Origin: an uncultured Desulfovibrio sp. | GTDB taxonomy: Bacteria > Desulfobacterota > Desulfovibrionia > Desulfovibrionales > Desulfovibrionaceae | Assembly (NCBI RefSeq): GCF_902477725.1 | Contig: NZ_CABSIF010000015.1 | Location: 16,265 to 80,264 of the forward strand | Length of the DNA stretch: 64,000 bases | Reading direction: 5' to 3' | Part shown: positions 35,468 through 45,819 of the stretch, piece by piece | Layout: the number at the start of each line of letters is the position of its first letter | Position numbering within the stretch: the first letter of the stretch is position 1 | Notes under the pieces: model-generated | The model's database searches: none | Told to the model about the DNA's origin: nothing | Seen by the model: the letters and a program-made list of their open reading frames with translations, nothing else | Translations under genes and position numbers: made by a program

Positions 35468-37342
35468 CTACCCGGCCAGTTCTCCCAGCTCTTGCAGACG
35501 CTGCTCCGCAAATTCCCAGCGCAGCAGCAGCTCGGTTTGCTCTGTTTCCAGCGCCACCAGCCGATCTGTGATTTTGGCAAAAGCATCTGGATCGCGGGCG
35601 AACAGTTCCGGATCGGCAAGTGTTGCTTCCAGAGTTTTCTGCTCCTGCTCCAGAGCATCCATACGCTCTGGCAGGGCTTCCAGCTCTTGGCCCAGCTGTT
35701 CAAATTCCCGCTGTTCCTTAAAACTGCGCCTGCGGGGCTTATCCGAGGCGGGGCGCTGGTTTGTGCGGACGAATTTTTCTTCCGGCTTGCGCTCCTGCGC
35801 AGGGGTCGAGCGCTGGCGCAGCCAGTCGGTATACGCACCAACATACTCGTGCGCCATGCCGTCGCCCTCCAGCGCGATGACGCTGGTGACAAGATTATCC
35901 AGAAAACTACGGTCATGGCTGACCACAAGCACGGTGCCGGAATAATCCGCAATCAGCTCTTCGAGGAGATCAAGGGTTTCCGCATCCAGATCGTTGGTGG
36001 GTTCGTCCAGCACCAGCACGTTGGATGGCCGGGTAAATAGCTTTGCCAACAGCAGGCGATTGCGCTCGCCGCCGGAGAGCACCTTGACCGGCAGGCGCAG
36101 GCGGTCGGGAGTGAAGAGAAAATCCTGTAAATATCCTGCAACATGGCGCGTGCTGCCGCCTACCGTGACCACGTCGTTGCCCTCGGCAACGCTGTGCATG
36201 ACGCTGGCTTCCGGGTCGAGCGTTTCGCGTAACTGATCGAAATAGCTGATTTCAAGATTGGTACCGAGGCGCACCTCGCCTTCAGTGGGCTGCTGCTCGC
36301 CCAGTAGAACGCGGATAAGCGATGTTTTACCCGTACCGTTTTCGCCGATCAGGCCCACGCGGTCGCCCCGCTGAATGATTGCGGAAAAATTGCGGATAAG
36401 CGGCGGCTGGCCAGGGTAGCCGACTGAAATATTGTCGGCCTCAATAACCAGCTTGCCCGAGCGACCAGCCTCCTGCGCGGCCATACATACGTTGCCCTGT
36501 CTGTCGCGCCGCTCGGCACGCTCGGCCCGCAGAGCCACAAGCGCGCGCACCCGGCCCATGTTGCGCGTGCGGCGGGCCTTGATGCCCTGCCGAATCCACA
36601 CTTCCTCCTGCGCAAGTTTTTTGTCTTGCAGTGCAAAGGCGCGCTCCTCGGCGGCAAGGCGTTCTTCGCGCCGCTCGGGGTAACGGTCGAATCCACAGGA
36701 ATAGTTGTGCAGCTTGCCCCGGTCGATCTCCACAACACGCGTAGCAAGGCGCTTGGCAAAGGCCCGGTCATGGCTGACAAAAATCAGGGTGCGGGCCTTG
36801 CGCAGCAAAAAATCTTCCAACCAGGTGATGGTGGCGATATCCAGATGGTTGGTAGGTTCGTCCAGAATGAGGTCTTCTGAGCAGATCAGCGCCCGCGCCA
36901 GAGCCACGCGGCGCTTGGTGCCGCCGGAGAGGGAGGTAAAATCCGCATCGGGATCCAGCCCCAGATGATTGATGACGGCAAGCACATCCCCGTAGCGCTC
37001 CCAGCCGCTGGTCAGCTCAAGGCTGTGCTCGGCCCCGGCATGTGCGGCGGCAAGGGCCGTGCCCTCCTCGCCCAGGACCTCCGCCACCAGAGAAAAAACC
37101 GTGCCGCGCCAGCGTTCCGGCACATCCTGCGGCATCTGGCCTATGAGCGTGCCGGGGCGGATAATCATGCCGGAATTGGGCTGCATCTGCCCGCCGAGCA
37201 GCGCCAGCAGCGATGACTTGCCCGCGCCGTTGCGACCCACGAGGCAAAGCCTGTCGCCCACTTCAACCGAAAAATCCGCCGAGTCCAGTAGCGGCTTGCC
37301 GCCGAGGTTCAGGGTAACACCCTGCATGCTCAAAAATGCCAA
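35468..37342 (-). CDS. ABC-F family ATPase, Uup-like
   Basis: The 624-residue product has two ABC domains and no membrane segment. Domain 1: LVGRNGAGKSSLLALL, LSGGTKRRVALARAL, LILDEPTNHLD. A linker follows, then domain 2: LIGENGTGKTSLIRVL, LSGGERNRLLLAKLF, VLVLDEPTNDLD. The C-terminal ~80 residues form a coiled coil (EALPERMDALEQEQKTL), as in Uup. ABC-F proteins act on the ribosome or, for Uup, in genome stability. The preferred start is TTG 37342 because GGAG lies six bases upstream and the protein then matches the family length; the frame runs open another 100 codons without family character. The gene ends with a terminator. Confidence 0.85.
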   Translation of the reverse strand: MAFLSMQGVTLNLGGKPLLDSADFSVEVGDRLCLVGRNGAGKSSLLALLGGQMQPNSGMIIRPGTLIGQMPQDVPERWRGTVFSLVAEVLGEEGTALAAAHAGAEHSLELTSGWERYGDVLAVINHLGLDPDADFTSLSGGTKRRVALARALICSEDLILDEPTNHLDIATITWLEDFLLRKARTLIFVSHDRAFAKRLATRVVEIDRGKLHNYSCGFDRYPERREERLAAEERAFALQDKKLAQEEVWIRQGIKARRTRNMGRVRALVALRAERAERRDRQGNVCMAAQEAGRSGKLVIEADNISVGYPGQPPLIRNFSAIIQRGDRVGLIGENGTGKTSLIRVLLGEQQPTEGEVRLGTNLEISYFDQLRETLDPEASVMHSVAEGNDVVTVGGSTRHVAGYLQDFLFTPDRLRLPVKVLSGGERNRLLLAKLFTRPSNVLVLDEPTNDLDAETLDLLEELIADYSGTVLVVSHDRSFLDNLVTSVIALEGDGMAHEYVGAYTDWLRQRSTPAQERKPEEKFVRTNQRPASDKPRRRSFKEQREFEQLGQELEALPERMDALEQEQKTLEATLADPELFARDPDAFAKITDRLVALETEQTELLLRWEFAEQRLQELGELAG

Positions 37343-37652
37343 AATATTCTCCAACGCTGTGATATGATTCTGCCCGGGGCTGCCGCTGCTCTGGGTTGCG
37401 GCTGCCCTTCGGATGTGTGCTTTGCGTGCCCTGCATACCGGGCGGCCAACAATGTGCGCAAAAACGCGCTGCACCTGCGCCCCGCAGAGGCGTATCATTA
37501 CCCCAGCGGCGAAACTGACGCAACGGGCCGCTGACAAGCCTGTGCGCGGCACATTTCGCACAACACAGATGCTCAGGCGATCTTGTATTGCCCGCACAAA
37601 GCGAGTACCCGAAGACATTGCCGGAATTTCACTCACTACCACGGACGGGAAT

Positions 37653-38420
37653 ATGCGGAGCGCAAAAATCTTTTGCTGGTGTTTTCTGTTTGTATTTTTT
37701 GGTGGATTGGGCCACGCCCTTGCGGGCGATATTCAGGTTCACGAAGCCACGCAAACGACATCCCAGGGGCCGGTTGCAGTTAAGGCCTTTCTCGCCGCCG
37801 GGCAAGGGCCGCACCCGGCTATCATCGTCCTGCACGGCAGCCAGGGGCTGGATAAATTTCGGGCATTTTATGAGCGCAACGCCACACAGCTCGCCCGCGC
37901 GGGTTTTGATACCTATGTGCTGGATTATTATAATGAGCAGGATGTCGCATGCTCCAAAACTGTGGAAACACGGCGTGCAAATTTTTCAAAGCGCATAGGC
38001 GCATGGTCGCAGATGGTCAGCGATGTTGTGACAGACGTGCTTGCGCAGGGGCAGAAGGCGCGCCCTGTCGGCATTGTGGGCTTCTCTCAGGGGGGATATC
38101 TGGGCACATCCGTAGCCAGCAAGGATACAAGAATCGCGGCGCTGGTTGTGTATTACGGCGGCATCCCCGCTCAACGCAGGGCTGACGGCAAGCTCCCCAT
38201 TACCCACATGCCGCCCCTGCTGGAACTGCACGGCGATGCGGATACCGTTGTGCCCATGGAAAGAGGCAAGGAACTGGTGGAACTGACCCGTAGCCTTGGG
38301 CAAACCGCGGAGATGGTCATCTACCCCGGCGCGGGGCACGGCTTTAACCGCTCTGCCGCCACAGACGCGGAGCAGCGGACGCTGGAGTTTTTTCAGCGGG
38401 TGCTGATGGGCAAACGGTAA
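37653..38420 (+). CDS. Exported dienelactone hydrolase-family protein
   Basis: The 255-residue product begins with a signal peptide (IFCWCFLFVFFGGLGHALAG) and continues as an alpha/beta hydrolase with nucleophile elbow GFSQGGYL, acid segment LHGDADTVVPM and catalytic histidine GAGHGF. Dienelactone hydrolases use Cys here; this protein has Ser, pointing to an esterase-like activity in the periplasm. ATG 37653 has GGGA upstream; the longer frame from 37413 overlaps the divergent ABC-F start region. Substrate unknown. The 280 bases downstream show no gene. Confidence 0.83.
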   Translation: MRSAKIFCWCFLFVFFGGLGHALAGDIQVHEATQTTSQGPVAVKAFLAAGQGPHPAIIVLHGSQGLDKFRAFYERNATQLARAGFDTYVLDYYNEQDVACSKTVETRRANFSKRIGAWSQMVSDVVTDVLAQGQKARPVGIVGFSQGGYLGTSVASKDTRIAALVVYYGGIPAQRRADGKLPITHMPPLLELHGDADTVVPMERGKELVELTRSLGQTAEMVIYPGAGHGFNRSAATDAEQRTLEFFQRVLMGKR

Positions 38421-38699
38421 AGGGAGTCCGATAGTTAGTGCCGTGGGACGCCACAGATAACTACCAGAAGAAATTTTCACCTAAAGAGCCTGCCGCCAGA
38501 TGTTAACCACTTGGCGGTGATTATTGAATCTGCGGTTCTGTCGGAATCTGTTCGGAGGCATGAGGCCAAGGCCAGTAGGCAACTCTGGACATTTTAGCAC
38601 ATGAGGGGGGGGTGATACCGCAGCCTGCCCTTATGTTTTTATGCAACAGGGCACAACGAACATGATGGGGAACTGGCAAACATGATTCGTATTTGCGGG

Positions 38700-39257
38700 T
38701 TAGGGCTTTTTTGCCGTGCCGTAGCGAAAAACGCCGCGCTCCATAATAATGAGATCAGAAAAGCTGCTTTCTTTCAAAATTTCCTCTGTGCGACGGTTGA
38801 GGTTGCATCCGTCGGCAATTCGTGTCCATGAGCCATTAGCAAAGTCAAAAATTTTACCGGCCCGCGCTCCTTTGGGCCGCACATGCTCAATGAAAATGAA
38901 CAGGCCGCCCGGCTTGAGTACCCGCTGTATTTCGCACATGCTTTTTTCAATATCCGCAGTGCAAAAAAGCAGCGTGGCGACCACGGTGTCAAACTGCCCT
39001 TCTGCAAAAGGCATTTTTTCAACATTGCCCTGATAAAACGTAAAATTCTTCCCAGCCCGCCGTTCAAGCTCCGGTGAGCACTGGCGATCCAACCCTGTCA
39101 GGCTACGTATCTTTGCAGGATTATAATATTGAAGGTTGACTCCGGTCCCTATCCCTGCTTCAAGCACATCGCCATAGGCACTGAGCATTATTGCTGAACG
39201 CATTTTCTTCAATACCCACGCCTCTAAGGGCATCATGGCAATATCGTATATGTTCAT
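38700..39257 (-). CDS. Class I SAM-dependent methyltransferase (UbiE-like fold)
   Basis: The product of about 185 residues has the SAM-binding motif VLEAGIGTGVNLQYY, the second-strand acidic position LTGLDRQCSPEL, and VLKPGGLFIFIEHV. It resembles small-molecule methyltransferases; the target is unknown. The start is unsure: ATG 39257 gives MNIYDIAMMPLE, a usual opening, while ATG 39269 or the longer frame to 39308 reads through the tRNA-Ser-like attachment repeat and is probably not coding. The gene lies on the chromosome side of the left end of the mobile element, which may have separated it from its original promoter. Confidence 0.8.
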   Translation of the reverse strand: MNIYDIAMMPLEAWVLKKMRSAIMLSAYGDVLEAGIGTGVNLQYYNPAKIRSLTGLDRQCSPELERRAGKNFTFYQGNVEKMPFAEGQFDTVVATLLFCTADIEKSMCEIQRVLKPGGLFIFIEHVRPKGARAGKIFDFANGSWTRIADGCNLNRRTEEILKESSFSDLIIMERGVFRYGTAKKP

Positions 39258-39280
39258 GCCCGATTCCATTTGTATAACAT

Positions 39281-39299
39281 GGTGAGGGTGGGATTCGAA
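39281..39299 (-). repeat. Left attachment site (attL), tRNA-Ser 3'-end copy
   Basis: On the minus strand it reads TTCGAATCCCACCCTCACC, the T-loop, T-stem and acceptor strand of a tRNA-Ser. The resident tRNA-Ser reads TTCGAATCCCACCCTCTCC, differing at one base. The copy does not end in CGCCA, so it is either decayed or derived from a tRNA with acceptor GGTGAGG. Confidence 0.72.
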
Positions 39300-39349
39300 A
39301 AACATCATAATAGCCTGGAATAAAACAGATATATTTTAATATATAAATT

Positions 39350-39369
39350 AATGTCCGGTTTTGTATCCG
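39350..39369 (+). repeat. Possible integrase arm-type site, left end
   Basis: AATGTCCGG-N5-TATCCG, found again with the same spacing and orientation at 52669-52688 near the right end of the element. A partial relative, ACATCCGGTTT, lies at 47424-47434. Confidence 0.5.
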
Positions 39370-39541
39370 ACTAGCATGCATTAAAAAAATTTCATTGAAT
39401 AAATTTTCCGTTATTTTTGAGACTTCCAGAACATGCAGAATAAATTGACGAAATTTTATTAATGTTAACATCAAAACTTCTTCGCAATTTGCTACACACT
39501 TCAGACGTTGGAAATCCACTAAGACTGATATTCACGACCAG

Positions 39542-42500
39542 TCAACATTCAACGGTAAATATCAACTCTTCAGTCCTATGCTTGCTATAGGAGTCTTCTG
39601 ATAAAAGCACTATAGCTTTGCATACATACAAACAATTTTCTTCCTTACTGACATCCTTAAAACAGTTTGTGCTATTCTTTTTATTTAAAACTGTAAATGT
39701 TCCGCATAACGACCTGATACTGTTGAAATGAACAGGCTTCCATCCATTATACCAAAACGACGAAAACCCGATGTCAGCATCCTCGATTGAATAACAAAAC
39801 ACCCCGTTCTTAGATTGGCCAACAACTTTCTTATCACCAATGTTACAATTAGGGATGTAAAGCCCTCTTGCTTCAAGATCAGAATACCAATGACCATATC
39901 TCAGAAGTGGGAATGGAACAACGGCCAAAGGAACTCCTCCCTGCTTGTCATCTTCATTCAACTCATAAGATAGTTTATTTTCAAGAAACAATCCTACGCT
40001 GATACTTTCTGAACGTTCATAAATTCTTATTTCTGAAGCGAGTTTTGAAGCAGTCACCATTTTTACAACAGTCAAATCTATTGCTTGATTCTCATCTAGC
40101 TCTATTGGAAATGATAGAGCTAACAAGTCTAGCGAACCATTATCTTTAGAAAAGTTAAACAACAATTTCTTAATGTATTCAGATATATTTGCCTGACTTG
40201 GCAATACTCCTTTCTCCCATTGGAGCAGCCAACCTGGTTTTTGGGGGCGTATCCCAATATATGCGGGCTCGATCGGCAACGCCGCAATTGAAAGATGAGA
40301 AGCATAAGCATCGGGCATCTTGTAATAGATTTTAGCCAGATCCAATGTGCGCAAATACGCGGAACGCCCCCTATGGCTTGCCTGTGTATAGAACTGTCCG
40401 GTGGATCTAGCCCTATCGCGCCCAACAAAATAGTCAACTTGGGTCTCAGATGTCGGTTGATACTTAAATGTATTGTTCCATTCGCTTATGTAATGCAACG
40501 TAAATGGGAAACCAGTTCTTTGCTCCTCTCTCTTAAGGTTTGATTGATACAAAAGAGGCACATGTGACCCCTGAAAATAGTTATAACGATTGTTGTCGCC
40601 GCCGAAATCAATATCCGACCCCAATGGATATGCATAGGCCCCCAAATTTACAGGGTTTGCTATTAAATTTGATAAGAGCAAGTCCGACAACAACGACCTT
40701 GCTTTAATACTTTTTCCTAGATCTTTCGGTGGGACATATCCATTGTGCTTAGCAAAGAGGAATACGCATAACACTTCTACGCACTCCGATTCTTGGCACC
40801 TATGAGCAAGGTCTTCTATCAAAAAAGCTTCAATCGTTGGGTGGTGATCAACCAGTAGCTGAGATATCTGCTCCATCACTAAGAGCTTGATTGTGGGTAT
40901 CGGTAGCTTTAACCTCGAAACTAAACACTTCGCTAAAGCATCTTCGTTGGAATCATCGTTATGCCAGTCCCAGCGTGGGGTAGGAAGTTGAAGGTTACGT
41001 ACACTTTCTTCTAGACTATCAACCATCGCTGATGCCAATTGAAAAGCCTCTTCTATCCTACCACAATGCGCGAATAAATAAACAAATTTATCATTTGGTA
41101 CAATATAACGGCTGAACTTATCACGCCAATCATTTGAGCGAATAGTCGTTAATCTAATAAAATCATCAATTTTATTGCCGTATTGCTCTATAACAATGTT
41201 AATCCGCTTGATACTGTTTTCAGAACTTTCGCACCACTCAGACCAACCCTCCATAGCATTATGAGCGGCGACCAGTAGATCAAAAGCTTTAGTTTTACCT
41301 ATAAGCTTACGGTGACTTGCATAAAGCAAATCTAACAAGCATTTTTTATCGTCAAAGTTTTTAACCAATGTCTGGGTCAGTGGCACCAGCTGTTTTAGCA
41401 AATTTAACTCTTGGCCTTGCTCTACCCAGAAGAAATACCAGGACTTCCAAAATTCTGCGGTGCTGAATTTACCTTTCAACGTAGCAACAAGATCCATGTA
41501 TTTCTCAGGCGGAAAGTCCATTGGATGGACATTGATCTTTTCACCAAAATCATCCGCTTCCATTTGATCTTCATCCGTAGGTTTACCGAGTTTAACTCCT
41601 AAAATTGTTTCTATTCTTTTACTTATTTCAGTTGCATGTTCATCATTGTCAGCAATACCTAAGGATATTTTTTGGTTGCATTCCGAATGCAATCCAGTGA
41701 GGTATAATCTCTTTAAAATCGGGGAAGACAGGCTAGATACTTCAATAAGTTTCTCAATTGTATCCTCAGCGTAATACCATTCGCCATCTTTTAGCTCCTG
41801 ATCGTACTTAGATGCAGCTGTCTGTGGACTCAACTTAGCTAGTATTGACGAAACGGAATGCTTCGAATGCCGAGTTTCGTCTCCATCAGTAAACTTTGAG
41901 ATATTTAAGATGATAGGGGATATTCGTTTTAAAAGCTTCATAGCAGCATTTGAATCAACGCCAGAAAGATAATCTAACGCATTCAATACTTCAAAGATCG
42001 TTGAGTCTTTGTGATGTCCATATCCAAGCACAAAATCCCAAGTTTTTCGCAGACATTCCTGAAATAGCTCAGCAAATCCAGATTGAAAAGCAAGCTGTGC
42101 AAGTTCAAGGTACGAATTTGATTTCTCAATTGTTTCTTCTAACTTGTTCGATAAACGGGCCAGCTCCTGACGGATTAGCAATTCTATTGAACTTTCACTC
42201 AGAATTTGAAGCCCACACTCTTTACACCATGACCTTAGCAACTCAACATTACACAAGTTACTATCAATAACACTTTTCAATTCATTGTACGCTATTTTCG
42301 ATCTGGTAGTTACCAAGTGACAATCTGTTGCTATTTGAATCCAATCTCGTCTCAAAATTATATTCGCCCTTCGCGTTTTCCAATGAACTTCATCTAAAAT
42401 GGGCTCAAGTGGGAAAAAAGAACAGACCAAATCAAAATTTAACGTGTTGCCGGAAATCAACTCTTCTGCTGCAATATCTGCTAATTCATTTAGAAAATCA

Positions 42501-45319
42501 TATTGCATGGAGATATCAGCTCTATCGTCCGATGTTGCACTGACCGAAACCCAAGAGTAATCACCAGCCGCACTTAACCTAACGCATAGAGAAGAGAAAA
42601 ACCATCTATGATAGCTATCCGTGGTTTCAACTCTAAATTTTTGAAGGGAGTTATCATCACAATAATAAGTTATAACTTGTCCAATTTTTTTTTCAGCAAA
42701 GATACTCAGAAAATTAAATAATGGTTGAGAAAAACAAACACTATACTTAGGGTGGCATCTAATATCTGCTTCCTCGACAATACTTAATCTAATTGCATCA
42801 AGTTCTAACTGCTCAGCCCGAGTTGAATTATCAGCCAAGCAACTCCTAGCCCTTAAGAGCAGATCAAGGTCACGCTTTGCAAGACAGGCACTCCTAAAGT
42901 TCGAAAAATATGATTCAGGCCAATTGGGAAAAATATTAGCATCAAAAATAGTATCATAGTTAAGTTGGTCAGTTAGCGTGCCAGCACGAATAAGCACAGA
43001 AGTTTCTGTGTCATCATTTTGTGAATGCTTAGAAGACAATAGTTTAATTTTAGCTCGGTATCGTTGTAACGCTTTCCCCGCAATTAGAGTAGCTTCACCG
43101 ACTTGTTCTCTGGCCCATAGCACAATAGACAATATTGACAATTCTATTGGCGAATATTCATTTTGCCCCGAAAGCAACTCATTTAAAGCCATCTCACTGG
43201 AACCTATCAGAGAAAATATCTTGAGATTGGTTGGATCCCACGTCTGAAACTCTGGACCATTAATGAGCCGAGTCTTCAGTTCTCTATGCCGATAGGCTTC
43301 AGCGTAACTTCCCTCTTCAAATGCGTACGCTTCGGCTTCGGATAGTAAACGTATGCATGATTGGGGCGGCATTCCTTCAATCAGCCGGTCGAGCAGCCAA
43401 TCTCTGGTAAGCCCTTGCCGCAGAAATTTTGACTCACCAGCTCTTGCCAAACAGGACCACAGCCAATTATTTTTTAAATGCACGGGAGCCTTCAATTTTA
43501 ACCAATCGCATACCCTTGGCAACAATGCATTTATTCGTTCTTGATGCTCATTCTGATTCCGGACAAAAACCACCAAACTTTCATGGAATGGCCTAACCCC
43601 AGACATCCCTTCCGACAACATATGTGCAACTTTATCAACACTGGGGGCATAGCTATGTTCATCCCCAACAACTTCGCTAATGACTGCTCTCGACCAAGCG
43701 AACTGAAATCCACTACAGAGATGTAATACATCCTTCTGCTTGTAATTCAAATTTCTCCATAGCTCTGCATAGTAAGCAATAATATCACCATCCGTACACG
43801 GAGGAAGTTTTCCAATTTCCCATGAAGAAAGTGGAAGCGCCCGCTGTGAAAGATATTCAGATGAATAAATTACATGTAGAGGATAACCCTTTGTGAGTTC
43901 CAACAATGCACTCGAGCTATTCTTGATTTCTTCCTCTAGGTATTCCTCTTGGGAATTTAAAAATAGCCGACCGAACTTTACTTGTTTTTTTAAAAATTCG
44001 AATATTGAATTTCCAGACATCTCAGGCAACCAGCGCCAATCATCCTTCGGTGAATATCTAAGCAGTAAGCTGGGTAACAATCCGTCATCAACGGGTTGAG
44101 TTCCAAAAATTAAAACCAAATTATCTGTTGCTGGCAGTAATTGCCGAAATAATTCATCCAGGGGAGTCTTGTCTTTCGCATTGTCGCGCCAGACATGGTC
44201 TAGTCCGTCAACCATAACCACAAAAGGTTTTTTTGCACTTTTGTAGTACTTAGCGCAGGTTAATAATGCTTCACGCAGGTTTTCTGGCTTCGATGTGTCC
44301 GCATAAGCATTTTGGTGAAAAATTTTTATCTGATATAATAGAGATTCCGCTACGATTCTAGGGGTTAGTCTGTCTTCAGTACTATCGTTTAATGACAAAA
44401 AATAATGATGCCGAACTAACGGGATTTCCTTCTCCTCAAGGGCGGTGCACAAAAAAGATAAGTACGTGCTTTTACCAGCACCAGGCTTACCCGTTAAGGT
44501 AATAACTTCTCCTTCCGAAGCTGCAATTTGGGCAACCAGTTTATCATGGAAATCAGTATTCGGCAGACAATATCCTGTAGGTATTGAGAATTTTTCAGGA
44601 ATAGGCTCAGGCCTTTTCGGTGACAAAACCTCTCTAACGTGATGAAGATAAATCCAACCGTCTTCAGGAGGGTTTCCCTCAAACATCGCCCATTCTCGTG
44701 CTCTAGATATAAGCCTTTCAACACCGGATTCATTAGATTGCTTTAGCAGCTCAGATCGAACCATGCGCTCTACCGTACGGTAATCACCATCGCTGTGTTG
44801 AATCGTCAATTTAGCAAATAGAAGCTTACAAGCTTCTATATTTCCCAATTGACGGACAATTTCTTTTCTATTTTCTTCGTCGATTTCAGTGAAGTTTATC
44901 ACAGACGCACAAAGGCAAGATTCTATCAACCTATCTGGGCGTTTATTTGTTAGAAGAACAACTTCCCCTAATCTTTCAGGCGACACTTGTGAAATAGCAT
45001 CATATATTTTTTTGAGAATAGAACGAGACTTGCTCGTTTTACCTGAAACCTTTAACAACCAATCCCACGTAAGCCTGTTTTCATCCTTCTCTGGAGAGGG
45101 AGTAAATTTGACTTGCCAAAAGTCAACAATTCCATCTGCACGTTCAAAAATGATATCATCAATACCCCTTGGAGCTTTATTGCTTTCATCATCAGCTTCA
45201 AAAGCCGCTCTAATATATTTAGAAGGACTTTGTAGCCACTCAGCAAGAAGCCTTACGCCATGTAAGGTTTGATAATCATAGCCCGTATATATAATTGCAG
45301 AGTTTTTAATTTTCATCAT
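39542..45319 (-). CDS. Large Cap4-like nuclease / STAND NTPase protein, candidate antiviral (Avs-like) sensor
   Basis: The 1925-residue product has three parts. Residues 1-~180: a DUF4297/Cap4-like nuclease with the opening motif GYDYQTLHGVRLL (residues 13-25), acidic D54-D55 and FWQVK (67-71), the D...QxK form of the PD-(D/E)XK site. Residues ~245-600: a P-loop NTPase with Walker A GKPGAGKST (277-285), Walker B VVMVDGLDHVW (367-377) and a winged-helix-like tail, as in STAND proteins. Residues ~600-1925: no family recognised, largely helical in its first part (probable repeat solenoid), with a more beta-rich end. Avs proteins share effector-STAND-sensor order and size and cut DNA after binding phage proteins. 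The gene is AT-rich, stands alone and lies in a mobile element. Defence function is inferred from architecture. Confidence 0.75.
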   Translation of the reverse strand: MMKIKNSAIIYTGYDYQTLHGVRLLAEWLQSPSKYIRAAFEADDESNKAPRGIDDIIFERADGIVDFWQVKFTPSPEKDENRLTWDWLLKVSGKTSKSRSILKKIYDAISQVSPERLGEVVLLTNKRPDRLIESCLCASVINFTEIDEENRKEIVRQLGNIEACKLLFAKLTIQHSDGDYRTVERMVRSELLKQSNESGVERLISRAREWAMFEGNPPEDGWIYLHHVREVLSPKRPEPIPEKFSIPTGYCLPNTDFHDKLVAQIAASEGEVITLTGKPGAGKSTYLSFLCTALEEKEIPLVRHHYFLSLNDSTEDRLTPRIVAESLLYQIKIFHQNAYADTSKPENLREALLTCAKYYKSAKKPFVVMVDGLDHVWRDNAKDKTPLDELFRQLLPATDNLVLIFGTQPVDDGLLPSLLLRYSPKDDWRWLPEMSGNSIFEFLKKQVKFGRLFLNSQEEYLEEEIKNSSSALLELTKGYPLHVIYSSEYLSQRALPLSSWEIGKLPPCTDGDIIAYYAELWRNLNYKQKDVLHLCSGFQFAWSRAVISEVVGDEHSYAPSVDKVAHMLSEGMSGVRPFHESLVVFVRNQNEHQERINALLPRVCDWLKLKAPVHLKNNWLWSCLARAGESKFLRQGLTRDWLLDRLIEGMPPQSCIRLLSEAEAYAFEEGSYAEAYRHRELKTRLINGPEFQTWDPTNLKIFSLIGSSEMALNELLSGQNEYSPIELSILSIVLWAREQVGEATLIAGKALQRYRAKIKLLSSKHSQNDDTETSVLIRAGTLTDQLNYDTIFDANIFPNWPESYFSNFRSACLAKRDLDLLLRARSCLADNSTRAEQLELDAIRLSIVEEADIRCHPKYSVCFSQPLFNFLSIFAEKKIGQVITYYCDDNSLQKFRVETTDSYHRWFFSSLCVRLSAAGDYSWVSVSATSDDRADISMQYDFLNELADIAAEELISGNTLNFDLVCSFFPLEPILDEVHWKTRRANIILRRDWIQIATDCHLVTTRSKIAYNELKSVIDSNLCNVELLRSWCKECGLQILSESSIELLIRQELARLSNKLEETIEKSNSYLELAQLAFQSGFAELFQECLRKTWDFVLGYGHHKDSTIFEVLNALDYLSGVDSNAAMKLLKRISPIILNISKFTDGDETRHSKHSVSSILAKLSPQTAASKYDQELKDGEWYYAEDTIEKLIEVSSLSSPILKRLYLTGLHSECNQKISLGIADNDEHATEISKRIETILGVKLGKPTDEDQMEADDFGEKINVHPMDFPPEKYMDLVATLKGKFSTAEFWKSWYFFWVEQGQELNLLKQLVPLTQTLVKNFDDKKCLLDLLYASHRKLIGKTKAFDLLVAAHNAMEGWSEWCESSENSIKRINIVIEQYGNKIDDFIRLTTIRSNDWRDKFSRYIVPNDKFVYLFAHCGRIEEAFQLASAMVDSLEESVRNLQLPTPRWDWHNDDSNEDALAKCLVSRLKLPIPTIKLLVMEQISQLLVDHHPTIEAFLIEDLAHRCQESECVEVLCVFLFAKHNGYVPPKDLGKSIKARSLLSDLLLSNLIANPVNLGAYAYPLGSDIDFGGDNNRYNYFQGSHVPLLYQSNLKREEQRTGFPFTLHYISEWNNTFKYQPTSETQVDYFVGRDRARSTGQFYTQASHRGRSAYLRTLDLAKIYYKMPDAYASHLSIAALPIEPAYIGIRPQKPGWLLQWEKGVLPSQANISEYIKKLLFNFSKDNGSLDLLALSFPIELDENQAIDLTVVKMVTASKLASEIRIYERSESISVGLFLENKLSYELNEDDKQGGVPLAVVPFPLLRYGHWYSDLEARGLYIPNCNIGDKKVVGQSKNGVFCYSIEDADIGFSSFWYNGWKPVHFNSIRSLCGTFTVLNKKNSTNCFKDVSKEENCLYVCKAIVLLSEDSYSKHRTEELIFTVEC

Positions 45320-45714
45320 CGCTATGTTCTCATTGCGGTAAAGATCTATCTCTAGGATTGACCGTTAGTTATATCTATTGGCGTGCCCATCTCTTTGAAT
45401 TTTTCATCGGGTAGCCTCTCCAATTTCGATATCCAGTCAACTTCAAAACCACCAAAAATACTACGCATTCAAAATCTCAAACTGGTAAACATCAACACTA
45501 AAAAAGCGGATTCTAAGGCACCCTCTCTTGGAATTTCAGTCCATTAACTCAGCCCAAAACGATGCTACAATTTCACCAGTTAGAACAAGTGCGGCAACCG
45601 ATAAATAAATAATACTTTTCATGTAAGAAGCTTACAGCCATAATTACTTCCATTCAAGACAATGATTACCATAGTTTGCTATGCGCATTCATTTTAATGA
45701 TATTCCATTGAAGA
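45320..45714. other. AT-rich region upstream of the nuclease-NTPase gene
   Basis: About 400 bases with no supported gene. It should contain the promoter of the minus-strand 5.8-kb gene. GAGAAC lies 7 bases before its ATG codons (45314-45319); no clear -35/-10 pair was picked out. Confidence 0.4.
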
Positions 45715-45785
45715 GATTCAAAACCTCAACGGGTTATCCTGCTCTCGGTGAGATGCTGCCCCGATCTCGCTCGGCGGGGCTGGTG
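45715..45785 (-). pseudogene. Remnant of a second mbeB-like mobilization gene
   Basis: GATTCAAAACCTCAACGGG (45715-45733) is identical to 47749-47767 inside the intact mbeB-like gene, and similarity continues about 50 bases. On the minus strand the remnant encodes EIGAASHREQD then, after a one-base deletion, PVEVLN; the intact gene encodes EIGTAAHQVRDYPVEVLN. Only about 25 codons remain. Confidence 0.65.
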
Positions 45786-45819
45786 TTGATGTTAGAGAGT
45801 GAGTTCCCCCATCTGCCAG

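Noticed and set aside
35340..35470. Group II intron domain V-like hairpin (AGCCG...CGGCT)
   Set aside because: On the minus strand it is a terminator with a seven-T tail right after the ABC-F stop; no intron-encoded protein is nearby.
37343..37642. N-terminal extension of the ABC-F frame
   Set aside because: The extra 100 codons have no ABC-F similarity, and TTG 37342 has a good ribosome site.
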